Both the position numbers and the translations under genes were made by a program. This document shows positions 1 through 10,403 of a DNA stretch of 13,896 nt, piece by piece. Position 1 is the first letter of the stretch. Every line of letters starts with the position of its first letter. The notes under the pieces are model-generated. The model searched no databases, was not told where the DNA came from, and saw nothing but the letters and a program-made list of their open reading frames with translations. Source of the stretch: Methylophilaceae bacterium (lineage in GTDB: Bacteria; Pseudomonadota; Gammaproteobacteria; Burkholderiales; Methylophilaceae); assembly GCA_009926525.1 (NCBI GenBank), contig RFOR01000007.1, positions 1-13,896 of the forward strand, in the 5' to 3' direction.

Positions 1-182
1 AATTTTCACAGGCGCGAATGAGTGGATCTGGCGCGTCCGTTTTTGTAACAGTTGAAAATTCAGCTGATGCAAACAACATCGTAAAAAACCAACCAAAAGA
101 GATTGCGAATACTGAAATATTTTGTGTAGCAGCACTCGGATTATCACAGCATCCGCTGTATAATTTGGTTCCTGCACTTTAG
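1..182 (+). CDS. ispE: 4-diphosphocytidyl-2-C-methyl-D-erythritol kinase, C-terminal end (partial)
   Basis: The open frame enters from the left edge (first full codon at 3) and stops at TAG 180-182, giving 59 visible residues. They start FSQARMSGSGASVFV, which matches the last glycine-rich motif of GHMP-family kinases (SGSGAS), and end in a stretch containing LSQHPLYNL, typical of proteobacterial IspE tails. IspE phosphorylates CDP-methylerythritol with ATP in the cytoplasmic non-mevalonate (MEP) route to isoprenoid precursors. The context supports the call: ispE followed by tRNA-Gln and prs is a common betaproteobacterial order. The N-terminal part, including the ATP-binding region, is outside the window, so intactness cannot be judged. 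A different GHMP kinase is possible but unlikely. Confidence 0.88.
   Translation, partial: FSQARMSGSGASVFVTVENSADANNIVKNQPKEIANTEIFCVAALGLSQHPLYNLVPAL
135..164 (+). promoter_or_regulatory. Possible promoter for tRNA-Gln inside the ispE 3' end
   Basis: A perfect -10 hexamer TATAAT lies at 159-164, within the last codons of ispE. Transcription would start near 171, about 36 nt before the mature tRNA. The -35 region is poor (CTCGGA at 135-140 with an 18-bp spacer). The placement suits a tRNA promoter, but the box could be chance within coding sequence. Confidence 0.35.
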
Positions 183-206
183 GTAAAATAGTAGGTAAAG
201 ATCAAA

Positions 207-283
207 TGGGGAGTCGCCAAGCTGGTTAAGGCACCGGATTTTGATTCCGGCATGCGAAGGTTCGAATCCTTCTTCCCCAGCCA
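207..283 (+). tRNA. tRNA-Gln (anticodon UUG)
   Basis: A 77-nt tRNA with encoded CCA (281-283). The acceptor stem pairs 207-213 (TGGGGAG) with TTCCCCA before the discriminator G. The anticodon stem is CCGGA/TCCGG (234-238/246-250) with loop TTTTGAT, placing anticodon TTG at 241-243, which reads CAA (and CAG by wobble). The T arm is GAAGG-TTCGAAT-CCTTC. A weak U-A first pair (T207-A) is typical of tRNA-Gln and is an identity feature for glutaminyl-tRNA synthetase. It lies 24 bp after ispE and is followed by a hairpin and T-tract before prs. Confidence 0.97.
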
Positions 284-297
284 GTACTGCAATATGG

Positions 298-323
298 AGC
301 GTGTAGCATTACACGCTTTTTTT
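298..323 (+). terminator. Intrinsic terminator after tRNA-Gln, upstream of prs
   Basis: A perfect 8-bp stem (298-305 with 310-317) encloses loop GCAT and runs into seven T (317-323). The form is that of a Rho-independent terminator for the ispE/tRNA transcript. It ends only 27 nt before the prs start codon, leaving little room for a separate prs promoter, so partial read-through is likely. Confidence 0.8.
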
Positions 324-350
324 GTTTTAATAGCTTAAAAGGAATCCACT

Positions 351-1301
351 GTGGCCAGAGGCGACATGATGGTGTTTACAGGCACGGCCAACCCTAAACT
401 TGCCAAAAAAGTGGCAAAACATTTGGGCATGGAATTAGGTCGTGCAACCGTTGACCGTTTCAGCGATGGCGAAGTCATGGTTGAATTGCAAGATAACGTG
501 CGAGGCAAAGACGTGTTCGTATTGCAATCCACATGTGCCCCAACCAATGACACGCTAATGGAGGTTATGGTCATGGTCGATGCACTTCGTCGTGCATCTG
601 CTGGCCGTATTACGGCAGCCATCCCTTACTTTGGCTACTCAAGACAAGACCGTCGTCCACGTTCTGCCCGTGTTGCGATTACCGCAAAAGTGGTGGCCAA
701 CATGCTCACTAGCGTTGGTGTTAACCGTTTATTGACCATGGACTTGCACTCAGATCAAATCCAAGGCTTCTTCGAAATCCCTGTTGACAACATTTATGCA
801 TCTCCTGTGCTGCTGGATGACCTCACCAAACAAAATCACACTAATTTGGTCGTCGTATCACCTGACGTTGGTGGCGTAGTCCGTGCACGTGCATTAGCTA
901 AGCAAATGGGGTCTGATTTAGCAATTATCGATAAACGTCGCCCTAAAGCCAATGTGGCTAAAGTAATGAATATTATCGGTGATGTTGCTGGCCGCACATG
1001 CGTCATCATGGATGACATGGTCGATACAGCCAATACACTTTGCGAAGCCGCATCAGCACTCAAGAAAAAAGGTGCGATTAAAGTCGTTGCCTACTGTACT
1101 CACCCTGTTCTTTCAGGCACTGCAATTGAGCGCATCATGGCTTCAGAACTTGATGAACTGGTCGTTACAGACACAATTCCTCTTCGCGAAGATGCAGCAT
1201 CATGCAAGAAAGTGCGCCAATTAAGCGTAGGCGAATTGATGGCTGAAACCATCCGTCGCATTAGCAATGAAGACTCTGTCAGTTCATTGTTTGAAGATTA
1301 A
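351..1301 (+). CDS. prs: Ribose-phosphate pyrophosphokinase (PRPP synthase)
   Basis: This 316-residue protein is the usual length of class I bacterial PRPP synthase. It transfers pyrophosphate from ATP to ribose 5-phosphate, making PRPP for purine, pyrimidine, NAD, histidine and tryptophan synthesis in the cytoplasm. Visible motifs are the flexible catalytic loop YSRQDRR (96-102), the metal/ATP-binding [11 protein letters not shown] (131-141), SPDVGG (170-175) and the PRPP loop [12 protein letters not shown] (218-229). The start is GTG at 351, with AAAAGGA at 337-343 as ribosome binding site 7 nt upstream. ATG codons at 366 and 369 would cut into the conserved N-terminus. No promoter is visible between the terminator at 323 and the start, so the gene is probably read from ispE/tRNA transcription. 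NadD, further along, makes NAD, which also depends on PRPP. Confidence 0.97.
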   Translation: MARGDMMVFTGTANPKLAKKVAKHLGMELGRATVDRFSDGEVMVELQDNVRGKDVFVLQSTCAPTNDTLMEVMVMVDALRRASAGRITAAIPYFGYSRQDRRPRSARVAITAKVVANMLTSVGVNRLLTMDLHSDQIQGFFEIPVDNIYASPVLLDDLTKQNHTNLVVVSPDVGGVVRARALAKQMGSDLAIIDKRRPKANVAKVMNIIGDVAGRTCVIMDDMVDTANTLCEAASALKKKGAIKVVAYCTHPVLSGTAIERIMASELDELVVTDTIPLREDAASCKKVRQLSVGELMAETIRRISNEDSVSSLFED

Positions 1302-1311
1302 TTAAAGTTTC

Positions 1312-1335
1312 GATGCGTTTGGCAACAAACGCGTC
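1312..1335 (+). other. First hairpin in the prs-rplY gap
   Basis: A 9-bp stem (1312-1320 with 1327-1335, one G-U pair at 1314/1333) has a 6-nt loop GGCAAC. It has no T-tract, so it is not itself a terminator. It could stabilise the prs 3' end or belong to an rplY leader structure. Confidence 0.45.
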
Positions 1336-1340
1336 ATACC

Positions 1341-1369
1341 CTGTTATCTGGTCGCGGATAACAGTTTTT
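1341..1369 (+). terminator. Probable prs terminator or rplY attenuator
   Basis: A perfect 8-bp stem, CTGTTATC/GATAACAG (1341-1348 with 1357-1364), has an 8-nt loop and is followed by five T (1365-1369). The modest GC content of the stem and the short T run suggest incomplete termination. It may tune how much prs transcription reaches rplY. Confidence 0.6.
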
Positions 1370-1387
1370 GAAAAGCCAAAATATTAT
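1358..1387 (+). promoter_or_regulatory. Weak candidate promoter for rplY
   Basis: ATAACA at 1358-1363 (4 of 6 to TTGACA) is 18 bp before TATTAT at 1382-1387. Transcription would begin near 1394, giving a leader of about 20 nt that still includes the ribosome binding site. The match is modest and the region also forms hairpins, so this is only a candidate. Confidence 0.25.
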
Positions 1388-1394
1388 TTTGGTT
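1374..1394 (+). other. AT-rich hairpin just before the rplY ribosome binding site
   Basis: CCAAAAT/ATTTTGG (1376-1382 with 1386-1392) forms a perfect 7-bp stem with loop ATT, extendable to 9 bp with a G-U pair. It ends 6 nt before the AGGAG at 1401-1405, so it could affect access of ribosomes to rplY. Confidence 0.4.
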
Positions 1395-1413
1395 AAATTT
1401 AGGAGTAGTAAAA

Positions 1414-2034
1414 ATGACGATTGAAATCTCAGCAGTAACACGTGAAGCGAAAGGTACGGGTGCGAGCCGCCGTCTTCGCCGCTCAGCTAAAGTACCAGGT
1501 GTAGTTTATGGTGCTGGCAAAGACGCAGTAAGCGTTGAATTTGATATGAAAGCACTGTTCATGGAATTCCGCCATGAAGCATTCCACGCATCTATCTTGA
1601 CGCTTAACCTAGATGGCAAGAAAGAGTCTGTATTGTTACGTGACTATCAAATGCATCCTGTGCGCAACACCATCCAACACATCGACTTTCAACGTGTTAG
1701 CGCAACAGAAAAAATCCACGTTAAAGTGCCATTGCACTTCATTAACGCTGATACTGCTCCCGGCGTAAAAGTAGGCGGCGGTATCGTAGCTCATATTGCT
1801 ACAGAAGCTGACGTAAGTTGCTTGGCAAAAGACCTGCCAGAGTTTATCGAAGTTGATTTGGCTAAATTAGAAATGGGCCACTCAGTTCACTTGTCAGAAA
1901 TCAAATTGCCGAAGGGCGTTGAATTCGTTCAATTAGCACACGGTGCAGACGTTGCTGTTGCAAGTATCGCGAAAACTCGCGGTGGTGCAGCTGCAGCATC
2001 TGAAGAAGCAGCGGAAGCAACTCCAGCAGCTTAA
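1414..2034 (+). CDS. rplY: Large ribosomal subunit protein bL25, long (CTC/TL5) form
   Basis: L25 binds 5S rRNA in the central protuberance of the 50S subunit. The 206-residue product is the long form with an added C-terminal beta domain, as opposed to the short E. coli form of about 94 residues. The N-terminal half (about 1-95) contains the 5S-binding fold, with a basic patch RRLRRSAKVPGVVYG (19-33) and LRDYQMHPVRNTIQHIDF (74-91). The C-terminal domain spans about 97-186, and the tail from about 190 is an Ala/Glu-rich low-complexity extension. The start ATG at 1414 has AGGAG at 1401-1405, 8 nt upstream. It lies between prs and pth, the usual place in beta- and gammaproteobacteria. L25 autoregulation through its leader RNA is known in E. 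coli; here hairpins precede the gene, but equivalent control is only inferred. Confidence 0.96.
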   Translation: MTIEISAVTREAKGTGASRRLRRSAKVPGVVYGAGKDAVSVEFDMKALFMEFRHEAFHASILTLNLDGKKESVLLRDYQMHPVRNTIQHIDFQRVSATEKIHVKVPLHFINADTAPGVKVGGGIVAHIATEADVSCLAKDLPEFIEVDLAKLEMGHSVHLSEIKLPKGVEFVQLAHGADVAVASIAKTRGGAAAASEEAAEATPAA

Positions 2035-2057
2035 TCGCTGGAGTGATTGACCTCTAA

Positions 2058-2097
2058 AACGCGCGTTTCGGTTTTCCGGAACGCGCGTTATTATTTT
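2058..2097 (+). terminator. Terminator after rplY
   Basis: A long hairpin pairs 2058-2067 with 2080-2089; both arms read AACGCGCGTT because the arm is self-complementary. It continues inward with T-G and CGG/CCG to a TTTT loop, for a 14-pair stem. The trailing tract is an imperfect T run interrupted by A (2088-2097), so termination may be partial. pth begins 42 nt later. Confidence 0.75.
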
Positions 2098-2139
2098 CAG
2101 GCTTTGAAATTATTTAGGCTGGATGAGCGACAATAGGCT

Positions 2140-2718
2140 ATGAGTCAAATAAAACTAATCGTTGGACTAGGCAACCCAGGCGCCGAATATGAATCCACAC
2201 GCCATAACGCTGGCTTTTGGTGGGTCGATCAAATCTGCGCTGAAACTCAGAGCAAGCTCAACCTTGAAGCCAAGTTTTTTGGTCATGCTGGCCGCTTAAA
2301 AACCAGCATTCATGAAGCATGGCTACTCAAACCAACAACCTTCATGAATGCCAGCGGGCGCGCTGTATCAGCACTGACTAAGTTTTATAAAATTGAGCCA
2401 GAGTCTGTTTTAGTTGTGCACGATGAACTCGATTTACCACCAGGAACGGTGAAGCTCAAAAAAGGTGGCGGTCACGGCGGACATAACGGCCTTAAAGATA
2501 TTACCGCGCAGTTGGGCACCACTGATTTTTGGCGGCTACGCTTAGGCATTGGTCACCCGGGTGATAAAAATGCTGTAGCTAACTTTGTATTACACGACCC
2601 TAGTCGTGATGAAATGCGTGCCATAGAAGAAAACATAGACCAAAGCACGACATTGCTTCCTTTGTTATTAAAAGGCGAGTTTGAAGCGGCGATGTTAAAA
2701 TTGCACACTAAAAATTAG
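2140..2718 (+). CDS. pth: Peptidyl-tRNA hydrolase
   Basis: Pth hydrolyses the ester bond of peptidyl-tRNAs dropped from stalled ribosomes, recycling tRNA in the cytoplasm. The 192-residue product has the family length. The signature LIVGLGNPGAEYESTRHNAGFWWVD (6-30) includes catalytic His22, and the other expected residues are present: Asn12, Asn70 (FMNASGR), Asp95 (VVHDELDLPPG) and Asn116 (GGHNGLKD). These align with E. coli N10, H20, N68, D93 and N114, shifted by two. The ATG at 2140 fits the family N-terminus, but no strong ribosome binding site is seen (GGATGAG at 2121-2127 is 12 nt away). It lies between rplY and ychF, as in many proteobacteria, and no convincing promoter was seen after the rplY terminator. 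Confidence 0.97.
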   Translation: MSQIKLIVGLGNPGAEYESTRHNAGFWWVDQICAETQSKLNLEAKFFGHAGRLKTSIHEAWLLKPTTFMNASGRAVSALTKFYKIEPESVLVVHDELDLPPGTVKLKKGGGHGGHNGLKDITAQLGTTDFWRLRLGIGHPGDKNAVANFVLHDPSRDEMRAIEENIDQSTTLLPLLLKGEFEAAMLKLHTKN

Positions 2719-2745
2719 TAACGAATTTACTGAACAGGAAAAATT

Positions 2746-3831
2746 ATGAAATGCGGAATTGTCGGCCTACCAAACGTAGGTAAATCAACGCTCTTCAATG
2801 CCATCACCAAAGCGGGTATCGCTGCAGAAAACTATCCTTTCTGCACGATTGAGCCTAACGTCGGCATTGTTGAAGTGCCTGATCCACGCATGAGCCCCTT
2901 GATTGATATCGTTAAGCCACAAAAGGTACAACCAGCCATTGTTGAGTTTGTAGATATTGCAGGCTTAGTGGCTGGCGCGTCAAAAGGCGAAGGCCTAGGC
3001 AACAAGTTCTTGGCTAACATCCGTGAAACCGACGCGATTGCTCACGTTGTCCGTTGTTTTAACGATGCTAACGTGGTGCACGTTGCCAACAAGGTTGATC
3101 CGCTTTCAGACGTTGAAACAATCAACACCGAACTTGCACTTGCTGACATGGAAACCGTCGACAAAACGGTTCAGCGCGAAAGTAAAAAAGCTAAATCAGG
3201 CGACAAAGAAGCGATTGCGCTTTGTGCAGTATTAACTAAAGTTCAAAAAGGCTTGGATGAAGGCAAAGCGGTTCGCACATTAGGCTTAGATGCTGATGAA
3301 TTGCACCTATTAAAACCACTATGCCTGATTACTGTTAAACCAGTGATGTACATCGCCAACGTTGATGAAACAGGCTTTAGCAACAACCCACTCCTTGATT
3401 CAATCGTGGAGCTAGGCAAAAAAGAAGGTTCACCAGTTGTGAGTATTTGCGCCAAAATTGAAGCTGAAATCTCTGACCTAGAAGATGAAGACAAAGCTTT
3501 ATTCTTAGAAGAGCTAGGCTTAACTGAGCCTGGTTTAGATCGCGTAGTAAGAGCTGCGTACGCACTTCTCGGCTTAGAAACATACTTCACCGCAGGTGTT
3601 AAAGAAGTACGCGCTTGGACAGTGCGCAAAGGCTCAACCGCACCTCAAGCAGCTGGCGTCATTCATACAGACTTTGAACGTGGCTTTATTCGTGCGGAAG
3701 TCATTGCATATAACGAATTTGTCGCCCATAAAGGCGAACAAGGCGCAAAAGAAGCCGGCAAAATGCGTTTAGAGGGCAAAGAATACATCGTGCAAGATGG
3801 CGATGTAATGCACTTTAGATTTAATGTATAA
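2746..3831 (+). CDS. ychF: Redox-regulated ATPase YchF (Obg-like, OLA1 family)
   Basis: YchF is a ribosome-associated P-loop NTPase of the Obg/TRAFAC class that prefers ATP and is linked to stress response and translation. The 361-residue protein has Walker [10 protein letters not shown] (7-15), the G3 motif DIAGL (70-74) followed by the glycine-rich [11 protein letters not shown], and NVDE (205-208) in place of the NKxD guanine-specificity motif, the known basis for ATP preference. A coiled-coil-like charged stretch covers about 125-175, and a C-terminal TGS domain (about 278-360) ends in [10 protein letters not shown]. The start ATG at 2746 has AGGA at 2736-2739. It lies 27 nt after pth with no terminator between, so the two are probably cotranscribed. 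A strong terminator follows. Confidence 0.97.
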   Translation: MKCGIVGLPNVGKSTLFNAITKAGIAAENYPFCTIEPNVGIVEVPDPRMSPLIDIVKPQKVQPAIVEFVDIAGLVAGASKGEGLGNKFLANIRETDAIAHVVRCFNDANVVHVANKVDPLSDVETINTELALADMETVDKTVQRESKKAKSGDKEAIALCAVLTKVQKGLDEGKAVRTLGLDADELHLLKPLCLITVKPVMYIANVDETGFSNNPLLDSIVELGKKEGSPVVSICAKIEAEISDLEDEDKALFLEELGLTEPGLDRVVRAAYALLGLETYFTAGVKEVRAWTVRKGSTAPQAAGVIHTDFERGFIRAEVIAYNEFVAHKGEQGAKEAGKMRLEGKEYIVQDGDVMHFRFNV

Positions 3832-6441
<2,610 letters not shown>

Positions 6442-6443
6442 CT

Positions 6444-6947
6444 ATGAATCACTACATCGCTCGTCGCTTGACCATTATCCTGCTGGCTTGTGTCGTCGCA
6501 GCATGTGGATTTCATTTGCGCGGCATGGCTGATTTGGCGTTCACTAAGCTTTACATCAAAGGCTCTTCAAGCATCTCTAAAGACCTGATCAGCGCACTTA
6601 AAACAAATGGCGTCGCTATTGTAAAAGAGCCTGAAGATGCAGAAATTTTGCTAGACCTGATGAGCGATGGCCAAGAAAAACGCATTCTTTCATTAGGCGG
6701 CACAGGCTCTGTGCGTGAGTTTGAATTGTTCTATCGCATAAAATTTCGCGTACGTGATGCGTCAGAAGAACTTTGGGGCCAAGAACAAATGATTGAAAGT
6801 CGTCGTGATTTTTCATATTTAGATACTGAATTGCTTGCCAAATCTTACGAAGAAGCCATGCTTTATGAGGACATGCGCCGTGATGCTTCTAGAGAACTTA
6901 TGCGTCGCTTAGTGGCTCAAAAACCAAAAGCTAAGGCTGTAAAATAG
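6444..6947 (+). CDS. lptE: LPS-assembly outer-membrane lipoprotein LptE
   Basis: LptE plugs the LptD barrel and helps insert lipopolysaccharide into the outer leaflet of the outer membrane. The 167-residue product begins with a lipoprotein signal peptide: charged MNHYIARR, a hydrophobic stretch (about 9-20), and lipobox VAAC with Cys21 as the lipidation site. CGFHLRG (21-27) directly after cleavage is characteristic of LptE. The C-terminus is basic and Lys-rich. It starts 2 nt after leuS with a GTGGGG motif (6433-6438) as possible ribosome binding site, so the two are probably translationally coupled. The leuS-lptE-holA order is widely conserved in proteobacteria and strengthens the call, since LptE sequences diverge quickly. 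Confidence 0.92.
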   Translation: MNHYIARRLTIILLACVVAACGFHLRGMADLAFTKLYIKGSSSISKDLISALKTNGVAIVKEPEDAEILLDLMSDGQEKRILSLGGTGSVREFELFYRIKFRVRDASEELWGQEQMIESRRDFSYLDTELLAKSYEEAMLYEDMRRDASRELMRRLVAQKPKAKAVK

Positions 6948-6971
6948 GCCGAATGCCTGCATCATACCAAT

Positions 6972-7997
6972 ATGAATCTGGCACCCCAACAACTCACCCA
7001 ACACTTAAGCAGCGGTCTTAAACCGCTCTATGTGCTCACGGGAGATGAGCCTTTATCTCAACGTGAGTGTTTAGATGCCATTCGTGCCAAAGCTCGTGAA
7101 CTAGGCTTTGATGAACGGACCAGTTTAACTTCTGACCGTTATTTTAATTGGGCACAAATCGCTGAATTCGGCCAAGCCATGTCATTATTCGCCAGCCAGC
7201 GCTTGCTTGAAATTAACATCCCCACAGGCAAGCCAGGTCTTGATGGTAGCAAAGCACTTCAAGCTTTAGCTGCTGAAGCATTAATTGATACTGTCACCGT
7301 CATTATCTTGCCAGCAGTTGATTGGCGCGATGCTAAAAGCGCATGGTACACAGCGCTGCAACAAAATAGCGTATTTATTGAACTGCGTGAAGTTGGGTCT
7401 GCACAATTGCCGCAGTGGATTGCAAGCCGTTTAGCATTACAAAAGCAAACTACAGATTCAGAAACTTTAACTTTTATGGCGAACCAAGTAGAAGGCAATT
7501 TACTTGCCGCGCATCAAGAAATTCAGAAGCTAGGCTTGCTTTATCCAGCTGGGGAAGTTGCTGGCGAAGATGTCCGTGCCGCAGTTCTGAACGTCTCGCG
7601 CTTTGACGCAGTGCAGCTTGGCGAGGCCGTATTGTCTGGCGATGTAGACCGCACCGTGCGTATTTTAGATGGCCTAAAAGATGAAGGAGCGCAGCCTGTT
7701 GCTGTGATGAACCCACTCATTTGGGCAATTACACCATTAGTGAAAATCAAACAGGCCGAAGCACGTGGTGAAAACTTAAACAGCGCCATGGTACAAGCTA
7801 AAGTATTTGGTCCAAAACAAGCGCTTGCCAAGCAAGCGGTCGGGCGATTAAGCTTAAAACAATTACAAGCAGCATTGCTCAAGCTCGCCGATATTGATAA
7901 AACGGCAAAAGGCATGATGCAAGGCGATGCTTGGCTAGAAATTTCAAGATTATGCTTTGGCTTGGCAAGAATTGGCACAAGAGCCAGAAGCCGCTAA
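6972..7997 (+). CDS. holA: DNA polymerase III subunit delta
   Basis: Delta is the clamp-loader subunit that opens the beta sliding clamp during replication. The 341-residue protein has the family length. Its N-terminus, [25 protein letters not shown] (4-28), fits the delta AAA+-like domain I, which lacks a working Walker A site in this family. The central part includes [20 protein letters not shown] and [17 protein letters not shown], and the C-terminal helical domain includes [20 protein letters not shown]. It follows lptE by 24 nt. No strong ribosome binding site is visible before ATG 6972, but the start fits homologues. The last residues ([10 protein letters not shown]) are basic, and the stop precedes proA by 20 nt. 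Sharing a transcript with leuS places a replisome part under the promoter carrying the DnaA box. Confidence 0.94.
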   Translation: MNLAPQQLTQHLSSGLKPLYVLTGDEPLSQRECLDAIRAKARELGFDERTSLTSDRYFNWAQIAEFGQAMSLFASQRLLEINIPTGKPGLDGSKALQALAAEALIDTVTVIILPAVDWRDAKSAWYTALQQNSVFIELREVGSAQLPQWIASRLALQKQTTDSETLTFMANQVEGNLLAAHQEIQKLGLLYPAGEVAGEDVRAAVLNVSRFDAVQLGEAVLSGDVDRTVRILDGLKDEGAQPVAVMNPLIWAITPLVKIKQAEARGENLNSAMVQAKVFGPKQALAKQAVGRLSLKQLQAALLKLADIDKTAKGMMQGDAWLEISRLCFGLARIGTRARSR

Positions 7998-8017
7998 AAA
8001 GAAGGTTAGGAACACTG

Positions 8018-9274
8018 ATGGACATTAAATCGTATATGCACAATGTTGGGGCTGAAGCGCGCAACGCTTCACGCGCCATGGCAAAAGCTGAAACCAATAC
8101 TAAAAACTTAGCACTCACCACCATCGCTAAAGCGATTTTGCGTGAAAAAGATGCACTACTTGCCGCCAACCAACAAGACCTTGCAGTAGCAAAAGCTGCA
8201 GGCATGGAAGCCGCAATGTTAGACCGCCTCACCATTACTGAAAAATCAATCGCCACCATGGCTGAAGGCTTACAACAAATTGCTAGCCTTGCTGATCCAA
8301 TTGGTGAAATTAGTGATATGAAATATCGCCCTTCTGGCATTCAAATTGGCAAAATGCGAGTGCCGCTTGGCGTGATTGGCATTATTTACGAAGCACGTCC
8401 AAATGTAACAGTGGATGCGGCCGGCTTATGTATTAAATCCGGTAATGCAACCATTCTTCGTGGTGGCTCAGAAGCCATTCATTGCAACCAAGCCTTAGCG
8501 AAATTAGTACACGAAGGATTAGCGGTGGCCGGTTTACCAAAAGCCGCAGTGCAAGTTGTCGAAACCACAGACCGCGCTGCGGTTGGCGAACTCATCACGA
8601 TGAAAGAATTTGTGGATGTGATTGTGCCTCGCGGTGGCAAAGGCCTGATTGAGCGCATTTCGAATGATGCACGCATTCCTGTGATTAAACATTTAGATGG
8701 CAATTGTCACGTTTATGTAGACGATGAAGCGGATTTTGATAAAGCTATTCGTATTATTGAGAACTCAAAAACGCAACGTCTTGGCACCTGCAACACAACA
8801 GAATCTTTATTGGTGGCGCGTAGCGTAGCCAAAAACATGTTGCCAAAAATTGCTAACATGTTGATTAGCAAAGGCATTGAGATTAGAGGCTGTGTGGAAA
8901 CATGTGCCTTGGTTCCAGCCGCGAAAAAAGCGACTGAAGAAGACCACTATATGGAATATTTGGACGCGATTATTTCTTGCAAAGTGGTGGCTGATTTAGA
9001 TGAAGCAATTGCGCATATCAATCAGCATTCATCACAACATACCGAAGCCATCGTGACTGAAAACTACACCAAAGCACGCCGTTTCTTGCGCGAGGTAGAC
9101 TCAAGCAGCGTCATGGTAAACGCTTCTACACGCTTTGCAGATGGCTTTGAGTATGGCTTAGGTGCTGAGATTGGCATCTCAACGGATAAGCTCCACGCCC
9201 GCGGCCCTGTTGGTCTTGATGGATTAACCTCACTCAAATACATCGTATTGGGTGACGGACACATTCGCGCTTAA
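8018..9274 (+). CDS. proA: Glutamate-5-semialdehyde dehydrogenase (gamma-glutamyl phosphate reductase)
   Basis: ProA reduces gamma-glutamyl phosphate with NADPH to glutamate 5-semialdehyde, the second step of proline synthesis. The 418-residue length matches the family (E. coli 417). Motifs seen are [34 protein letters not shown] and the catalytic region [13 protein letters not shown] with nucleophile Cys258. The C-terminus includes [33 protein letters not shown]. The frame is open to a start at 7931 inside holA, but ATG 8018 has AGGA at 8008-8011 and begins [18 protein letters not shown], the expected N-terminus; the longer version would overlap holA by 67 bp with unrelated sequence. The partner proB is not in the window. 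Gap to nadD is 9 nt. Confidence 0.97.
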   Translation: MDIKSYMHNVGAEARNASRAMAKAETNTKNLALTTIAKAILREKDALLAANQQDLAVAKAAGMEAAMLDRLTITEKSIATMAEGLQQIASLADPIGEISDMKYRPSGIQIGKMRVPLGVIGIIYEARPNVTVDAAGLCIKSGNATILRGGSEAIHCNQALAKLVHEGLAVAGLPKAAVQVVETTDRAAVGELITMKEFVDVIVPRGGKGLIERISNDARIPVIKHLDGNCHVYVDDEADFDKAIRIIENSKTQRLGTCNTTESLLVARSVAKNMLPKIANMLISKGIEIRGCVETCALVPAAKKATEEDHYMEYLDAIISCKVVADLDEAIAHINQHSSQHTEAIVTENYTKARRFLREVDSSSVMVNASTRFADGFEYGLGAEIGISTDKLHARGPVGLDGLTSLKYIVLGDGHIRA

Positions 9275-9283
9275 ACATCATTC

Positions 9284-9916
9284 ATGATAGGTATTTTAGG
9301 TGGTACGTTTAATCCCATCCATAACGGCCACCTGCGCCTTGCTGAACGCTTAGAACAAACGCTGGCTTTTGAGACAGTTCGCTTCATGCCTGCTGCAATT
9401 CCTGCATTAAAAGATATGCCAAACGTCAGCGCGGAACAACGCGCCGACATGGTAAAACTCGCGATTTTCGACCATTCAACATTTCAAATTGATACCCGCG
9501 AACTTGAGCGTTCAGGCCCCTCTTACAGCATCGACAGTCTTGTTTCGTTACGTAAAGAACTTGGTGATAAGGTGAGCATTAGCTGGCTGATAGGTTCAGA
9601 TGCTTTTGCGAAACTAAACACCTGGCATCGCTGGAATGAGCTCTTAGACCACTGCCATTTTGTAGTGGTGAAACGCCCGCATTCTGAAGACTTAACTTGG
9701 AACGCTGAGATTCATTCTCTGGTTGAATTGCATCAAACCAATGACGTAAATGTCCTTAAAAACTCAGCCAGTGGAAAAATATTAATACAAAAAATTGCGA
9801 CTTTGGACATTTCATCTACACAAATTCGAGAGCAAATCGCATCCAAAACGAATGTCAGCGATGTAATGCCGAAAAGTGTTATTAACTACATACAACAACA
9901 TCAGCTCTATCAATAG
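9284..9916 (+). CDS. nadD: Nicotinate-nucleotide adenylyltransferase
   Basis: NadD joins ATP and nicotinate mononucleotide to form deamido-NAD, a late step of NAD synthesis in the cytoplasm. The 210-residue protein starts with the nucleotidyltransferase motif GGTFNPIHNGH (6-16), which contains the paired histidines of the HxGH-type active site, and carries ISSTQIR (176-182), the other ATP-binding signature. SWLIGSDAFAKLNTWHRWNELL and FVVVKRP in the middle are typical of NadD. It follows proA by 9 nt, the common proA-nadD pairing. No clear ribosome binding site is seen, suggesting coupling. In related bacteria rsfS and rlmH usually come next; here an unrelated membrane protein follows after 4 nt. 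Confidence 0.96.
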   Translation: MIGILGGTFNPIHNGHLRLAERLEQTLAFETVRFMPAAIPALKDMPNVSAEQRADMVKLAIFDHSTFQIDTRELERSGPSYSIDSLVSLRKELGDKVSISWLIGSDAFAKLNTWHRWNELLDHCHFVVVKRPHSEDLTWNAEIHSLVELHQTNDVNVLKNSASGKILIQKIATLDISSTQIREQIASKTNVSDVMPKSVINYIQQHQLYQ

Positions 9917-9920
9917 ATAA

Positions 9921-10403
9921 ATGGATACCTTTAGCCACGCACTTTGGGGATATGGATTATTCGGTCACAAGCGCCATGCTTGGATTGCCATATTATTTGG
10001 AGCGGCGCCTGATTTAATCTCATTCGGCGCATTTATGCTGTTTAACATGCTGAGTGGCACTTGGCACTTTGGCAACCCGCCTCTAGAAACACTACCCCCT
10101 TGGCTGTTTACCAACTATGCTTTTGGACATAGCGTTATCATTTGCTTTACTGTGATTGGATTAGTGTGTTTATGGCGTAAAGATATTGCGTTCGCCATGT
10201 TGGCTTGGCCTTTTCACATTCTGCTGGATTTCCCATTTCACGCTAAATCCTACTTCGCAACCCCGCTATTTTGGCCATTCTCAGACTTTAGTATTGATGG
10301 CATCCCTTGGTCGCATTGGTATATTTGGTATCCCAATATCGCGGGTTTGATTATTTTGCTGACGTATCGATTTAGGCAAAAACGTAAATCTAAAAATCAA
10401 TAA
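9921..10403 (+). CDS. Uncharacterised integral membrane protein, resembles YdjM-type putative metal-dependent hydrolases
   Basis: This 160-residue protein has no assigned function that I recognise. It begins MDTFSHALWGYGLFG and has about four hydrophobic segments (about 20-43, 64-84, 89-104, 134-148), with a basic tail (RFRQKRKSKNQ) likely cytoplasmic. Polar residues sit in or next to the hydrophobic segments: His6, Asp31 (GAAPD), His70 (FGHS), His99, Asp103 and His107 (WPFHILLDFPFH). This spacing recalls the YdjM/DUF457 family of membrane proteins proposed to be metal-dependent hydrolases; that link is from memory and the activity is inferred. It is rich in Trp and Phe. The gap to nadD is 4 nt, so it is probably the last gene of the leuS operon. 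Its final 14 bp overlap the bioD end on the opposite strand. Confidence 0.82.
   Translation: MDTFSHALWGYGLFGHKRHAWIAILFGAAPDLISFGAFMLFNMLSGTWHFGNPPLETLPPWLFTNYAFGHSVIICFTVIGLVCLWRKDIAFAMLAWPFHILLDFPFHAKSYFATPLFWPFSDFSIDGIPWSHWYIWYPNIAGLIILLTYRFRQKRKSKNQ

Noticed and set aside
2104..2135. A pth promoter between the rplY terminator and the pth start
   Set aside because: TTGAAA at 2104-2109 has no acceptable -10 box at a 16-18 bp spacing, and the implied start would fall at or after the ATG.
3243..3629. Two overlapping - strand frames opposite ychF
   Set aside because: Shadows of a conserved gene; Ser/Leu-rich with no motif or ribosome binding site.
7931..8017. A 29-codon N-terminal extension of proA inside holA
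   Set aside because: It overlaps holA by 67 bp in another frame, while ATG 8018 has a good ribosome binding site and the expected ProA N-terminus.
7541..8340. Long - strand open frames (7541-7978 and 7879-8340) opposite holA and proA
   Set aside because: They lie fully or mostly opposite well-supported genes, show no recognisable motif, and have low-complexity Ser/Ala-rich translations typical of antisense shadows.
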